Source: Gymnopilus junonius (taxonomy: Eukaryota > Basidiomycota > Agaricomycetes > Agaricales > Galerinaceae). Taken from it: a DNA stretch of 64,000 nt. Positions 34,546-45,351 of this stretch are shown here, one piece after another. Location: NCBI GenBank assembly GCA_015501075.1, contig JADNYJ010000048.1, positions 62,001-126,000 of the forward strand, written 5' to 3'. The notes beneath the pieces were generated by a model that saw only the letters and a list, made by a program, of their open reading frames with translations, had not been told where the DNA came from and made no database searches. The first letter of the stretch is position 1, and the number at the start of each line of letters is the position of its first letter. A program made the position numbers and the translations under genes.

Positions 34546-36060
34546 ATGCCTATTGTAGAACCTGCAGGATCTCGCGTCCTTGTGACGGGTGCTAATGGTT
34601 ACATTGCTTATTACATCATACGCAATTTACTCGAACAGGGCTATTCCGTCCGAGCAGCGGTACGCTCGTTAGCGAAAGGACAACACTTAAAGGAATATTA
34701 TAGTTCATACGGTGACAAGTTAGAGCTATTTGCAATTGAGGATATCACAAAGGTGAGTTGGGTATTACACCCATTTCATAGACTCAGAGCTAATGAAAAT
34801 TCATTGCCAATACAGGTCGGTGCTTTTGATGATGCGGTTAAAGGCGTCGACGCCGTAATTCACACTGCATCTGCTGCAGACTTCACTATGGTGGATCCGG
34901 AAGGTAGAGGAGTCCCCTTCTAGAACGCTTCGCTTTGACTGATTGGTGGGCAGATTATATCAAGCCGGCTGTTGAAGGCAGTATTGGACTCTTAGAAAGT
35001 GCCAAGAAATTCGGGTATGTGTATTATACCAACGTCAACTTCCGCTGAAAATAATTTTGCCCATTGGGTCATGCAGCGACAAGGTCAAGCGCATAGTCAT
35101 CACTTCAACAGTCACCGCCACAGGATTTAACATGGCCCCACCTGCAGTAACCTTCGACGAGACCATTTGGAATGACCAAGCCGTGGAATTGGTTAACGCT
35201 GAGGGTAAAGGTGCATCTCCTTTAATCAAATACACTGCGTCAAAAGTCTTGGCCGAGAGAGGTAAGTACACATCAAAGTGTAGTCGCCATCATTATTGAG
35301 TCGTAAATGGTTCTTGAATAGCCGCTTGGGATTTTTACCACAAGTACAAGGGTGTTCTTCAGTGGGAATTGGTTACCATTCTTCCCGCCCATGTAAGCTT
35401 GTCCTTCAAAAAATTAACTGCACCACTGATTAAATGTACACAAAATTTCAGTGTCTCGGCGTTAGTATTTTCTCTGCATCATATTCCTTGACCTGACATA
35501 ATCAATTAAAGCCTCCTCTCCAAGTTGTTAAAGGCCCCGAGAGCTTAAACATTTCTTTGTGGTTGTTCTGGGATGGGATAGCGAGCAAAAAATCTGACGA
35601 AGAACTGAAGGGTCCCTACAATTATATTCACGTTCAAGATATTGCTCTTGCACATATTGCGGCAATTAGAAAGGAGAAAGCAGGAGGAGAGAGGATCATC
35701 ATATCTGCCGGTCTGTATATGCTATAAACTAAACGTCCTATCAATCTAACTTACCATTCCAGGCGCATCTACTTGGCAACACGCCCGTACGTCCTTTGTT
35801 AAGCTTACTTACCTGCCACAATTAGTTGACGTTCTGACCGCATAGGTAACCTTGTTTACTCCCTTAAGCCAGAGCTCTATAGCAAGGGAATTCTTCCCCG
35901 GGGAAATCCGGATTTAGACAGCACTCCTCTGTTTATCTACAATGGCGAAAAAGGGAAGAACATTCTTGGCTTAAAGTATGCCAATGAGGAGAAGTTGATT
36001 AGGGATACACTGGCAGATTTTGAAGCAAGAGGATATTTCGCAAAGCCTGTCAATGTTTAG
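34546..36060 (+). CDS. NAD(P)-dependent extended short-chain reductase (DFR/GRE2-like)
   Basis: Nine exons: 34546-34752, 34816-34903, 34954-35014, 35077-35261, 35322-35392, 35452-35460, 35512-35710, 35763-35786, 35846-36060. They give a clean 352-residue protein. The N-terminus carries the dinucleotide-binding TGANGYIA, then VDAVIHTAS, then ITSTVTATG, and the catalytic YTASK Tyr-Lys pair. The family reduces aldehydes or ketones (dihydroflavonol-4-reductase, cinnamoyl-CoA reductase and yeast Gre2 relatives); the substrate cannot be predicted. Exon 6 is a 9-nt microexon encoding Cys-Leu-Gly before PPLQVV. Without it the conserved segment would be broken. No signal peptide, so cytosolic. Confidence 0.9.
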
Positions 36061-36200
36061 TTGCGTACACGCATTGTATGCACGATAAAAAAATAGCATG
36101 CAGATTATAATTTTTCATAAATCTTGAATAACAGAGACGATCAATAGTCCTACTCCTGTTCCCACGTTAACGTTAACTTGCGGCCTTGTGAGCGGACTGT

Positions 36201-36231
36201 ACGGGGCAGTGTTCAGTGAACACTGCCCCGT
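36201..36231. other. Perfect 15-bp inverted repeat with 1-nt centre
   Basis: ACGGGGCAGTGTTCA and its exact complement are separated by a single G. The repeat lies in the 291-bp gap between the reductase stop and the F-box-like ATG, both on the plus strand. It could form a GC-rich hairpin or bind a dimeric protein. It could equally be a chance or transposon relic. Confidence 0.7.
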
Positions 36232-36351
36232 TTCTGACTCAGAATCTGAGAAGCCTGGTTGCGCACAGCAAATTGCAGCCTTTCTCACCATTGCATTACC
36301 GCGAAACATTATACCTAGGTTATAGAATCTTATCGTTCTTCACTGTCTACC

Positions 36352-38125
36352 ATGCTCGCAGACCAGTCAAGCCCGCCTCTTAATGAACACGTCCTGGGAG
36401 AAATCTTCTCCATCGTAAGTATATCTAGTACCTGCTTCACAGTCCACTTCCAGTTAATTCATTTACATCCTTAAACCGTTTTCAAGGTCTGTGATGTGTC
36501 ATACACCACCCTCCAGTCTCTACTTTTGACAAGTCACCTATTTCATGAAATCGCTCGCCCATTACTCTATCACTACATTGGAATAAACACATCAACTGAT
36601 TCCTTTGTGCAAGAGGTTGAGTTGTGGCTTACCGACCCAGGAAAGTCATCCATTCCGAAAGTCATCCGTCATATCTCTATCTATACAATATATCCCGACC
36701 TTCTAGGCCAAGGGAATTCCAAGCAACGCCAAAGTTGCCTCCCAATGATGAAGGTCATTGGCAAAGCTCTTCGAAGTAGTGAAAGCACCGACTGGAGGGT
36801 CTTCCGCAAGCCGCGCGACCAAAGATGCGGAGTGGTCAATAATTGCAGCACTAATCTCGAAAACAACACAGCTGCGATCGGTCACCTTTGCCTGCCGAGA
36901 AGCTATGCCACCGATGCTGCTCAAGTCTATCCACAACTACCCTACCCTTGTCCGCCTCAATTGGGCGTCATGGACCCGCAGGTCTGACATGTCGTACAAC
37001 GACCCCACCGAACTTGAACTTTTAGGGTCCCCTTCCTTGATGTCACTCCAGGCGTATATTTCCAACCCAGAACGCAACACTCAGGACCTTCGGTTGCCCG
37101 CATTCTGGAGACTTGTAAGATCTTCGCCAAACCTTCAATCCCTAATGCTGGACATCAGCAGAGGAGGTTGCGTTGTTAAGTGGGACTCCCCCCAGCAAAT
37201 ACAGGAGTGGAAACGACTCGCTTCACATTTCGAACGCACAACAGTTTCGCGTGGAAATCTCCCCAGTTCCATTAGGAATTTGAAGATAAATGGAGGTGAT
37301 TTATCTGAGTTCAAAGACAATGAACTATCTCAACTCAGACATCTGGACTGTTCGAAGTATTTACCCCTGCAGATACTCCCCTCGCTGTCGTCGCTAGCTC
37401 ATCTCACGTTGAGAGGTCATTACTTCAACAACGAAACGATTGATCAGCTCCTGCTCGACTGCATCTCACTGGCATCCCTCAACGTGATTGGATGGAGGAA
37501 TTGTCTCAAACTTGATACAATATTTACTCGACACGGGTCGTCCTTGCGCGCTCTCGCTTTGCACGAATTCGAAAACGCCGATGCGGCTAACCCGCGACAG
37601 GTGTTGTCCATTGAGGAGCTGCATCATGTCCAGGACTGTTGTCCACACCTCAAAGAGTTATCAATTGATCTCAACTTCCCGGAGAATCCCCTCCCTCAGA
37701 CAGAGCGTCTCGGCACTGTCATTCATCAGGAAATCTATGATACACTATCCACTTTCACATCGCTTCGAAGACTCCAACTCAATATCAATTGGGGGATTTC
37801 GACCTATAACAAACAGAGATTTGACCGACCTCGTAAATTACTACCGCTCGCGAACGAAGCCTTCGTGAAAGAGGTGTGGACCGCGATTAACCACGGTCGC
37901 CCGGGGTCATTGAGAATTCAAGAACTTCGAGTTTCACAAGGAGAATCTCAGCGTTCTACAGGCCACGGCTATCCTGCCGGTTGGGTTACATGGGAGCAAA
38001 GTTCGCACCACTGGCTCAAGGCAACACAGTCTGAAAGGGATGATGAGCCTGACGAAATCAGTATTTCTTCATACAGGGATATACCCGATTTCAGCGAGGA
38101 TCTGTGGAGGGAATGTCGGTGGTAA
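36352..38125 (+). CDS. F-box-like/leucine-rich-repeat-like protein, one apparent frameshift
   Basis: Exon 1 (36352-36414) and exon 2 (from 36487) join in phase 0. The N-terminal 50 residues form an F-box-like pattern (PPLNEHVLGEIFSI, then LLLTSHLFHEIARPLLY). The long C-terminal part (to 38125) has irregular leucine-rich units such as LRHLDCSKYLPLQIL, LAHLTLRG and LRALALHEF. Such proteins normally act as substrate receptors of SCF ubiquitin ligases and form large families in agaricomycetes. The frame changes near 36763-36765: removing one A from the AAA run joins the two halves as KVIGKLFEVVKAP. The length, about 570 residues, is usual for the family. The target is unknown. Confidence 0.75.
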
Positions 38126-38680
38126 AGATGCATGTATATATGTAAGTATGGCTGCATGCCCATTGAGGTCATTGCGCTGTGGATCTTGGTGTCCTGGAGG
38201 TTTCGTAGTTGCTTATTCCAGTCAAATATTTAGAGCCTCCCAGTAGCCTCAAGATTTAAATGCTTACCATTAATTTCGAATTGTACTGATCGATGCTTCC
38301 GCAAATGATGGAAGGTGTCCCCAACTTCGATCCTGGCTTGACACCAATGAAATCAGAGGAACAGGAGTTTTTCAAATGTACACGTCTCTGCCGGAAGTAA
38401 TGCTCTCCCTGAATTGAAAGGTTATAACCATTTCTGCCAAAAAGTACTGCAGTACGCGATCAATATGTAACCAACAGAGGTTCGAACACGAAAGATGCAC
38501 GCCCCTGTCTTCGGAGAAGTAAATTGGCAGGGCAGAGATGATGATGCAGCAACTTCTGCACCAAAACAGACGATTCATGACCAGTTAGGTGCATCGAACT
38601 GCACTCTGGTCTCATCCAGTACGTGATGCCCATGTGGGCTCTGCATTCATGAACGTAAGTTGTTTAAGCTTGGAGAAGGG
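38126..38680. other. Intergenic, no gene recognised
   Basis: Sequence between the F-box-like gene and the third secreted cysteine-rich protein. No domain or transposon ends were seen. Confidence 0.5.
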
Positions 38681-38730
38681 CATAAAAGCTGGGCCTGAAA
38701 AACAGAGATGTCAGCATGGCAAAGATTAAC

Positions 38731-39230
38731 ATGCAATTCAATACTTTGACCTTGAATATTATTGGAGCTCTAGCTCTCTTCGTCGTTGCAAGCCCGACGT
38801 CGGTATGTTACCCAGAATTTTGCGTATTATCACCGGTCAAATGTTGCTTGAACAGGTCGCTCCCGAGCTTATTACCATCGAACAGTTCAAAGACTGGCTC
38901 GAAAGCACTGACGCAAACATCACCTTCATCGGTGAACCCACCGGCGATCTCTCCAGTCTGTCTAAGCGCAACCCGTTGAATACCATCGTCACCTACTGCA
39001 GCAACAGGGCCAATAACGTCTGTGGCGGACCTTGCACCGTATACAATGGCGGAGCGACCTGTCTCAATACACCCAACACGAACTGTCTCTCCGCCACCAA
39101 TAATGTCGGCTTCTGCGACCGGAGCGGATGCCATGGGAGTTGCAACCAATTCTCCAGCTGCGGCACGCGCTTGGATAACAATTTTTGCTACACTCCTGGC
39201 ACTCAATCCATTCTAGTTGGTGCTTACTAG
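38731..39230 (+). CDS. Small secreted cysteine-rich protein, copy 3
   Basis: Exons 38731-38802 and 38856-39230 (53-nt phase-0 intron) encode 148 residues. I chose the ATG at 38731 because it aligns with the start of the 32.1-kb copy (ATGCAATTC...ACTTTGACCTTGAA); an in-frame ATG at 38716 would add five residues. Signal peptide TLNIIGALALFVVASP, then ITIEQFKDWLESTDANITFIG and ten cysteines with exactly the spacing of copy 1. CATAAAAG at 38681-38688 is the likely TATA element. It is closer to copy 1 than to copy 2. Extracellular; function unknown. Confidence 0.87.
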
Positions 39231-39628
39231 TCGCACATGAGGTGAGTATATTCGAGTTCTAATAACTCATAAAATTTGGTTACTCACTTGAGAGCCTCGC
39301 AGAAAGCGACCTCATAAAGCTTGTGAATTCTTCATTCATATGAAAGACTTGGGTTTGCCTGAGGAAAGACGATTTATTGGTGACTAGCATTAATAAAGCA
39401 ATTTTACAAAACCAAGTACCTTTCAAGTGTATAAAGTTAAGAATCATCTCCATTGAGAAGACTCCATGATATGTATGGCGTAAGAGTTCTTCAGTTCCAC
39501 ATAGGAACTCGTCATCTAGGGACCAGAGGCATCGCAATGTCAACACTGTGAGTCAATAACAAAGATGACTTTAGAATGAATCAGAGTTGTGTTATCTGTG
39601 CCAGAAGTTCAAAATACCTAGGCACTGA

Positions 39629-40278
39629 TAGGGCTGTCCACCGACGCCGTGATTACGGTTGACGGCTGCCGACATTCGGCTACCGTCACCGTTCCGTGAG
39701 CCTCGATGGAACTCTCATGTCGGTACGGCTACGGTACGGTAAACCAACCACGACGGCCGTAGAAACACGGCCGCTACGGCCGTAATCAGCACTGCGACAT
39801 TGAGTAAACTTAGGTGCAAATTTTCACTGATAAATGTCGATTTCATCACCTCCATTTGCCGATCAACTATTCGCAACATGATTTGGTGGCAAACCATCTG
39901 CAAAAGTGGCAAAATTCCCATATCACGGAAGTAATAGCCTCGTCAATCTGACATCATTTGACGAATGACTTCACAACAAGCCGTTTTTGCATTGTTTTTA
40001 GTGCCTATTCGAGGCTGAATATTTTCAAAATAGATAAATAGTAGGGCAGTAGTGAGTCCTCCTTGAATTAGATCACTAAAACTTACTAACCGATAACAAG
40101 GAGGAAGTCATAGACACTGAACGGCGTATACGGCCGTCGACGGCCGTTTTCTTACCGTGCCGTACCGTCGAGCATTACAAAAACTGACTTACGGTACGGT
40201 GACGGCTGCTCCGTCGCCGTAGGGTACCCGTACGTAATCTTACGGCCGTATGCCGTTACGGCGCGGTGGACACCCCTA
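39629..40278. mobile_element. hAT-like MITE 3 (650 bp)
   Basis: Ends TAGGGCTGTCCACCG and CGGTGGACACCCCTA form inverted repeats with one mismatch. They are flanked by a perfect 8-bp duplication GGCACTGA (39621-39628 and 40279-40286). Both subterminal regions are packed with ACGGTACGGT and CGGCCGTA motifs in both orientations. The 8-bp duplication and TAGGG termini indicate a non-autonomous hAT-type element. No coding sequence. Confidence 0.9.
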
Positions 40279-40636
40279 GGCACTGATCACCAACAGTCGA
40301 AACATGCCCTTCTCTGAGATCTCAAAGTCCTGGGATCAGCTCAGGACCAAGCTAGGCACCCTCGGCCCACTCTGTTCGCCTTAGAAAAAGGTAGCGTTGG
40401 TCGTATGATAGTTGGCTGCAAAGCCACTGGTCATGACGTTCGTGGAGGTTCGGAATCCGTTGAATTTCAAAAATGGTTGCGGGAATTGTCGCAGCACGTG
40501 ATTTTCGCGCCTTGAGCTGAGTTGGCGTTCGCGCTGCTCAGCAAGCATGACTGACTCAATATTCTGCCCGAGTCCTTTATCCATTCGTATAAGACTGTTT
40601 CAATAGATTTCACATAAGAAGAGCATTGAAACTGGG

Positions 40637-42600
40637 TGAAAAGAATGCATCTAAATTAATGTATAGTAAATACTATGCTTAGAGGTCCATGGGGCATAAA
40701 TGGCAAATAATGTTCCTACATGCGTATCGATCGTAATACATTAAATTTCATTATGAAAGTGAATTGAGAAGAAACTATCCAGCACGATGAATGCTCGAAA
40801 GTCTTATAGTGTTGGGGGATTGATGGTAAGACCGGCCTCTATAGTACCCTCAACGTAGAGAGCACTTCCGTCATATCCTTTTGTGGGATAGACGTCAGTC
40901 AGGAAAACACTGTAGCCAGAGTTGGGAATGTAATCCCAGTGGGGAAGCTATGATGATTCATCAAGATCAGTAACAAATGACGAGACTTCAGCTGGTTGAC
41001 AATAAACTTACCGTGACCGTAAAGTCATCAGTTGTAGCTCCAGGAGCAAGAGTACGGCGAGCCAGAACAATACGAGGCTCGAAGCCGTTGTTGATGTCTA
41101 CAGGGACCTCAAGGGTGTAGTCGGTGAACTCAGGCTTGATGCCGAAAGTGTTTATGGCGCAGTTGAAGTCGGCATGAATGTGAATGGGCTGTACAACAAA
41201 AAACTTAAAAAAAAGAACTATACGAAAAACTAAAATACTTACGTCTCCGGGGTTGAAAGACGTAGCATTGGTAGGACTGTTGACGATCAGGATTCCGAAC
41301 CGGGTCACCTCAGGGCAAAATTGACGAGGGATAACTAATCCTGAGGCCAGACTCGCGAGGGAAAGAAGAGCAGTAGATAAGATGAACTTCATCTTATCAG
41401 AACTTTTGGGTTTGAGAATATTGGATGTTTTGGTGGAATTCAGACCAACGAAGACACCGCTCTTTTATATCTTTCTGACCATCATGACGGATGGCTTAAG
41501 ACGCCCGATAGAGCGCACGCTCATGCGCTAGACGCGTACGCCCATTTTCATAGAACTTAGCCATGATAGAAGCTAGAACTGGATAAGGATCACGACAATC
41601 CGAAAGAGCAGGCGACACTCTAATAATAGCGGGTCGAGCCATGCACACGAATCCAGACTCCAGAACCCACGCATGGAAGATGCTCTGCCTCACCGTCGTC
41701 AAATATAGGTATCGACTGGTCAAAGAAGCTGCCGATATAGCCAGTGACTAGAAGTTGAACTGTCTCCAGAGTTGAAGCCAATGCAGCCCTCTGCAGAGAT
41801 CCGCATTATCCATCATCCCTATCCAGCCAAAAGGCGATACTAGATATTTCGAGAAGTAGATAGAAAGGCGTAATGAAAGAGAAATATGTACCACGAACGT
41901 TCCTTTAATTCCAAAGAGATACGCCATCAGAATCAGACCGAGAATAAGAGGATAACCAGAGACGGAAATTCAGCTTTACAGAGACGCACGAAAAAGCAAA
42001 CGATCAATTTTCATGCATGTAAATCAAACAGCTGGCCCCAGACCTGCGACACGAGAAACAGGGCTCCATAAGATCTTCTACGGTAATAATAAATCGAGCT
42101 GTGTTCTTCGATGTTCGAGGTCAAATGCGTAGAACAATGATGCAAGCACGTTCTTTCTTCTGACTTGGGCGAGAGCATTGGCCGATGGAAGGTGTTGAAA
42201 GTCGGTAATAATAGTGTTTGAGAAGCAGACATCGCTGTTCACTGGCAGAGCGAAATTGACATTCAGGCTTCAAACTGGGCCCTATATCAAACAGTGGAGC
42301 AGAACATAACGAGAAGATAAAGAAGCCTACGCTCACCAGAGATAACCGAGGTCAATTGACCCAATTTAACTCGAGGAACCATGCCTCAGCTTCAAAAGAA
42401 CAACCTTTTCCACCAGAAAGATATTATCAAGTCGATAAATAGTGACTGTAGACTATATGAGTAGAAAAGTCGCCTTGATCAACAGAGCAACGGAATTGTG
42501 GTAGAAGGTTGGAGAAGGATCATGCCAAGTGGCAGTACACTAATGCGCTGTTACACCACGTGATCATATCTCCCGCGTCTTGGGGGCTCATCATTGTCAA
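40637..42600. repeat. Tandem segmental duplication, unit 1
   Basis: This unit aligns along its length with 42708-44450: the 3' UTR (…GTCCATGG…), the secreted-protein gene, its promoter, and about 1.2 kb further upstream to the CACGTGAT…TCATCAT motif at the end. The units are diverged, especially in noncoding sequence, and differ by indels. Confidence 0.75.
40804..41392 (-). CDS. Secreted protein of unknown function, tandem copy 1
   Basis: Three exons on the minus strand, 41392-41243, 41188-41012 and 40947-40804 (introns phase 0), encode 156 residues. Signal peptide MKFILSTALLSLASLASG is followed by VIPRQFCPEV. The mature part alternates hydrophobic and polar residues with Gly/Pro turns (HIHADFNCAINTFGI, DDFTVTV, DGSALYVEG), suggesting a beta-sandwich. 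Only two cysteines. A TATAAA-like box lies near 41464-41471 on the minus strand. The paralogue at 42885-43470 shares every intron position. No family name is recognised; secretion is inferred from the signal peptide. Confidence 0.85.
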
Positions 42601-42707
42601 CTAGACCCCAGCTGGACTGTCTATAAAGGGGTAGCAAGCTGGAATTTATTGACAGGTTTGACTTTTTAGACAGGTTTGTCATCGTCCCAAATAACACGCA
42701 TGAGACT

Positions 42708-44450
42708 GAAGAAATAAATTTCTGCAATTTAACGTAGATTTATAGTAGTAGGTACTGTGTTTAAAGAGTCCATGGTATAGGGTAGGTATTGACGAAAATG
42801 TCCCTAGGCACACATCAATCGTAGCATGTCGTTGCTAAAATGAATCGGAAGTGCACCGTCCTGAACAATAAATGTCCGAAAATCTTATAGCGACGGGGGG
42901 TTTAAAGTGATGGGATCCTCTACGCCACCCTCGATATAGAGAGTGCTTCCGTCAGTCCCCGTCACGGGATATGTGTCCGTCAAAATAAGAGTGTAGCCGG
43001 AGTTGGCGATGTAGTCCCAGTGGGGAATCTGTTACCCAATAAGATCAGTAACAAGTTATAAAAACTTTAGTTAGTCGAAAACAAACTCACCGTGACCGTA
43101 AAGTCGTCAGATGTTGCTCCAGGAGCAAGCGTGCGGCGAGCCAGGACTATACGAGGCTCGAAACCGTTGTTGCCCACAGGGACCTCGAGTGTGTAGTCAG
43201 TGAATGCAGGTCTGATGCCGAAAGTGTTCATGGCACAGTTGAAGTCAGCATGAATGTGGACGGGCTGTATTAATAGTTATTAAAAAAAGAACATATGAAC
43301 AACAATGCTAAAACACTTACGTCTCCGCCGTTGTAAGAAGTAGCATTGGTAGGACTAGAGTAGCTCAGAATTCCGAACCGGGTCGCTTCAGGGCAGAATT
43401 GACGAGGGGAAACAAGTCCTGAGGCAAGGCTCGCAAGGGAAATAATAGCTGTAGATAAGATGAATTTCATCTTGTAATACTTGAGTTGGATATTTTGTTG
43501 GAGTTCGAAAGCCAGAGGACGCCTCCCTTTTATACTTTTCTGACCATCATGAGCAACGGTTTAAGATGACCGAAAGAACGCATGACCATGCATGCTCATG
43601 CGCTAGCCGCGTACGGTCATTTCCGTAGAACTTGGCCGAAATAGAAGCTAGAGGTGGATAAACATCACGGCAACCCGAAAGATCAAGCGAAACGCTAATA
43701 ATAGCAGGTCGAGCCATGCAACGCATCCAGACTCCAGAATCCACGCATGGGAGATGCTGTTGAGGCTCTGCCTCATCATCGTCAAATATAGGTATCGACT
43801 AGCCCAATTTTCATGCATAAAAATGAAATAGCTGACCCCAGACCTGCGACGCGAGAAGAAGAGCTCCATAGCATCTTCTATGATAGTGATAAGTCGAGCT
43901 CCCATCTTCAAAGTTCGAGGTCAGATGCATAGACAAATACCTCCAGGATTTTCTTTCTGCCAAATCCGGTGAGAATGTAGGTCGATGGGAGGAGTTAAAG
44001 TCGGCAACGATAGCCTATAGTGGCTAAGAAGTGGGCATCGATCACCTTCGCCATTCGCTCTCGCAAAGCGCAATTGATATTCAAGTATGCAAACTTTAAG
44101 AAGGGCCCTACATCAAAAAAAGGCGGAGAAAATAACGAGATGACATAGAGGTATATACTCACCAAGGGCAATTGACTCAATTCAATCCGAGGAACCCACT
44201 TCAAAATGATACTCTTTTCCACCCAAAGACATAATGAAGCCGCCATACAGCGGTCGCCTATACGAGTGAAATCGCCGTCTGTTCCAGTAGAACCACGGAA
44301 TTGCGGTATGACTCGAAGGACTCGGAGAATGACAGAGGAATGAGACCAGTGGCAGGTCGTCGTGGCAGTGGCAACGCCCGACAATAGCCGACAATTCGCT
44401 GTTGCAGCACGTGATACATATCACCGCGTTTAGGGGTTCATCATGATCAA
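42708..44450. repeat. Tandem segmental duplication, unit 2
   Basis: Second copy of the 40637-42600 unit, in the same orientation. Both upstream parts keep related minus-strand stretches (41723-41496 and 43744-43547) sharing SRYLYLT, MARPAII and RTRLAHE. These may be the remnant of a second gene carried in the unit or conserved promoter DNA. Confidence 0.75.
42885..43470 (-). CDS. Secreted protein of unknown function, tandem copy 2
   Basis: Exons 43470-43321, 43264-43091 and 43028-42885 encode 155 residues, one codon shorter in exon 2 than its neighbour. The signal peptide MKFILSTAIISLASLASG and SPRQFCPEATRFGIL are nearly the same as in the other copy, as are ADFNCAMNTFGI and ARRTLAPGAT. TATA-like sequence near 43529-43536. 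The two copies differ at many third positions but keep frame and splice sites, so both are probably expressed genes. Function unknown. Confidence 0.85.
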
Positions 44451-45240
44451 ATGTCCAAGTAAATTACGAACGCAATACTGGATCCTAAACTGACTTACAG
44501 GGCTCTCATAAATCCAGGAGGATCGATGTCTTGATTATGAACTGCGATAAAAGAGACACGAGCCTGTCGCCCTTTGTACTATAAGGCATGTCAGATTTCT
44601 TCCAAGATAAAAAATACCGAGAACAATTGCGGCATGCTAAACAGGTGAATTCTAATTCATAATGACCAGTCTTTTGTCTCTGATTCAAATAAGTAATCAA
44701 ATAAAATGATAGCTTGTGGGTTTGATCAGTTAGCTGCTGCATTTGTCTGTCTTTGTTCTTTAGAGGGCTATGTGACGGTTCCCAACATCCACTGCTTATG
44801 AATATTATATCAAGCGAGGGGCCCGGATACCCTGTACCACATTTTATAGTGCACACACAACGAGGAAAACAGATCGGAAAGGCATGTTTCTAGATGTTCC
44901 GACTATGAAGCTATGCCCACACAACGCGTGGATACAGCATTTTCTTCTTGTATACGTAGCTCGAAACACAACGGACATTGGACACACACAGACATAACAG
45001 GGATCTGATGACAGACTATATCCAATCTAAGCTGAGATTGTGTCCCAATTTGCGCCCGAAGCTTGGGCAAAAAAAATGACAATAAAGTAATAAGACTATT
45101 TGATCTGAAGTTCCATTGTTCAAGCGATTGCGACGAGTCATGTTCTGTAACATGGTAAAAGGGGTGCGGGAACCTATGAGAGGCAGGGGAGTGGCGTGAA
45201 TGACACGTTGTCCGGATTTAAGGAAGTACTGCCACTTACT
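44451..45240. other. Intergenic, no gene recognised
   Basis: Sequence between the tandem duplication and the disordered-protein gene. Short ORFs only. TATAAAAAG at 45242-45250 lies about 110 bp before the next ATG. Confidence 0.5.
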
Positions 45241-45351
45241 GTATAAAAAGGGACATGCGGATGGGTTTTCTTTGCCCCCCCCCCACAAATAAGTAGCTTG
45301 CATCCTCCATATTCCCCACACCTCCAACCAACCAAGTTTCCGTCCACTACC

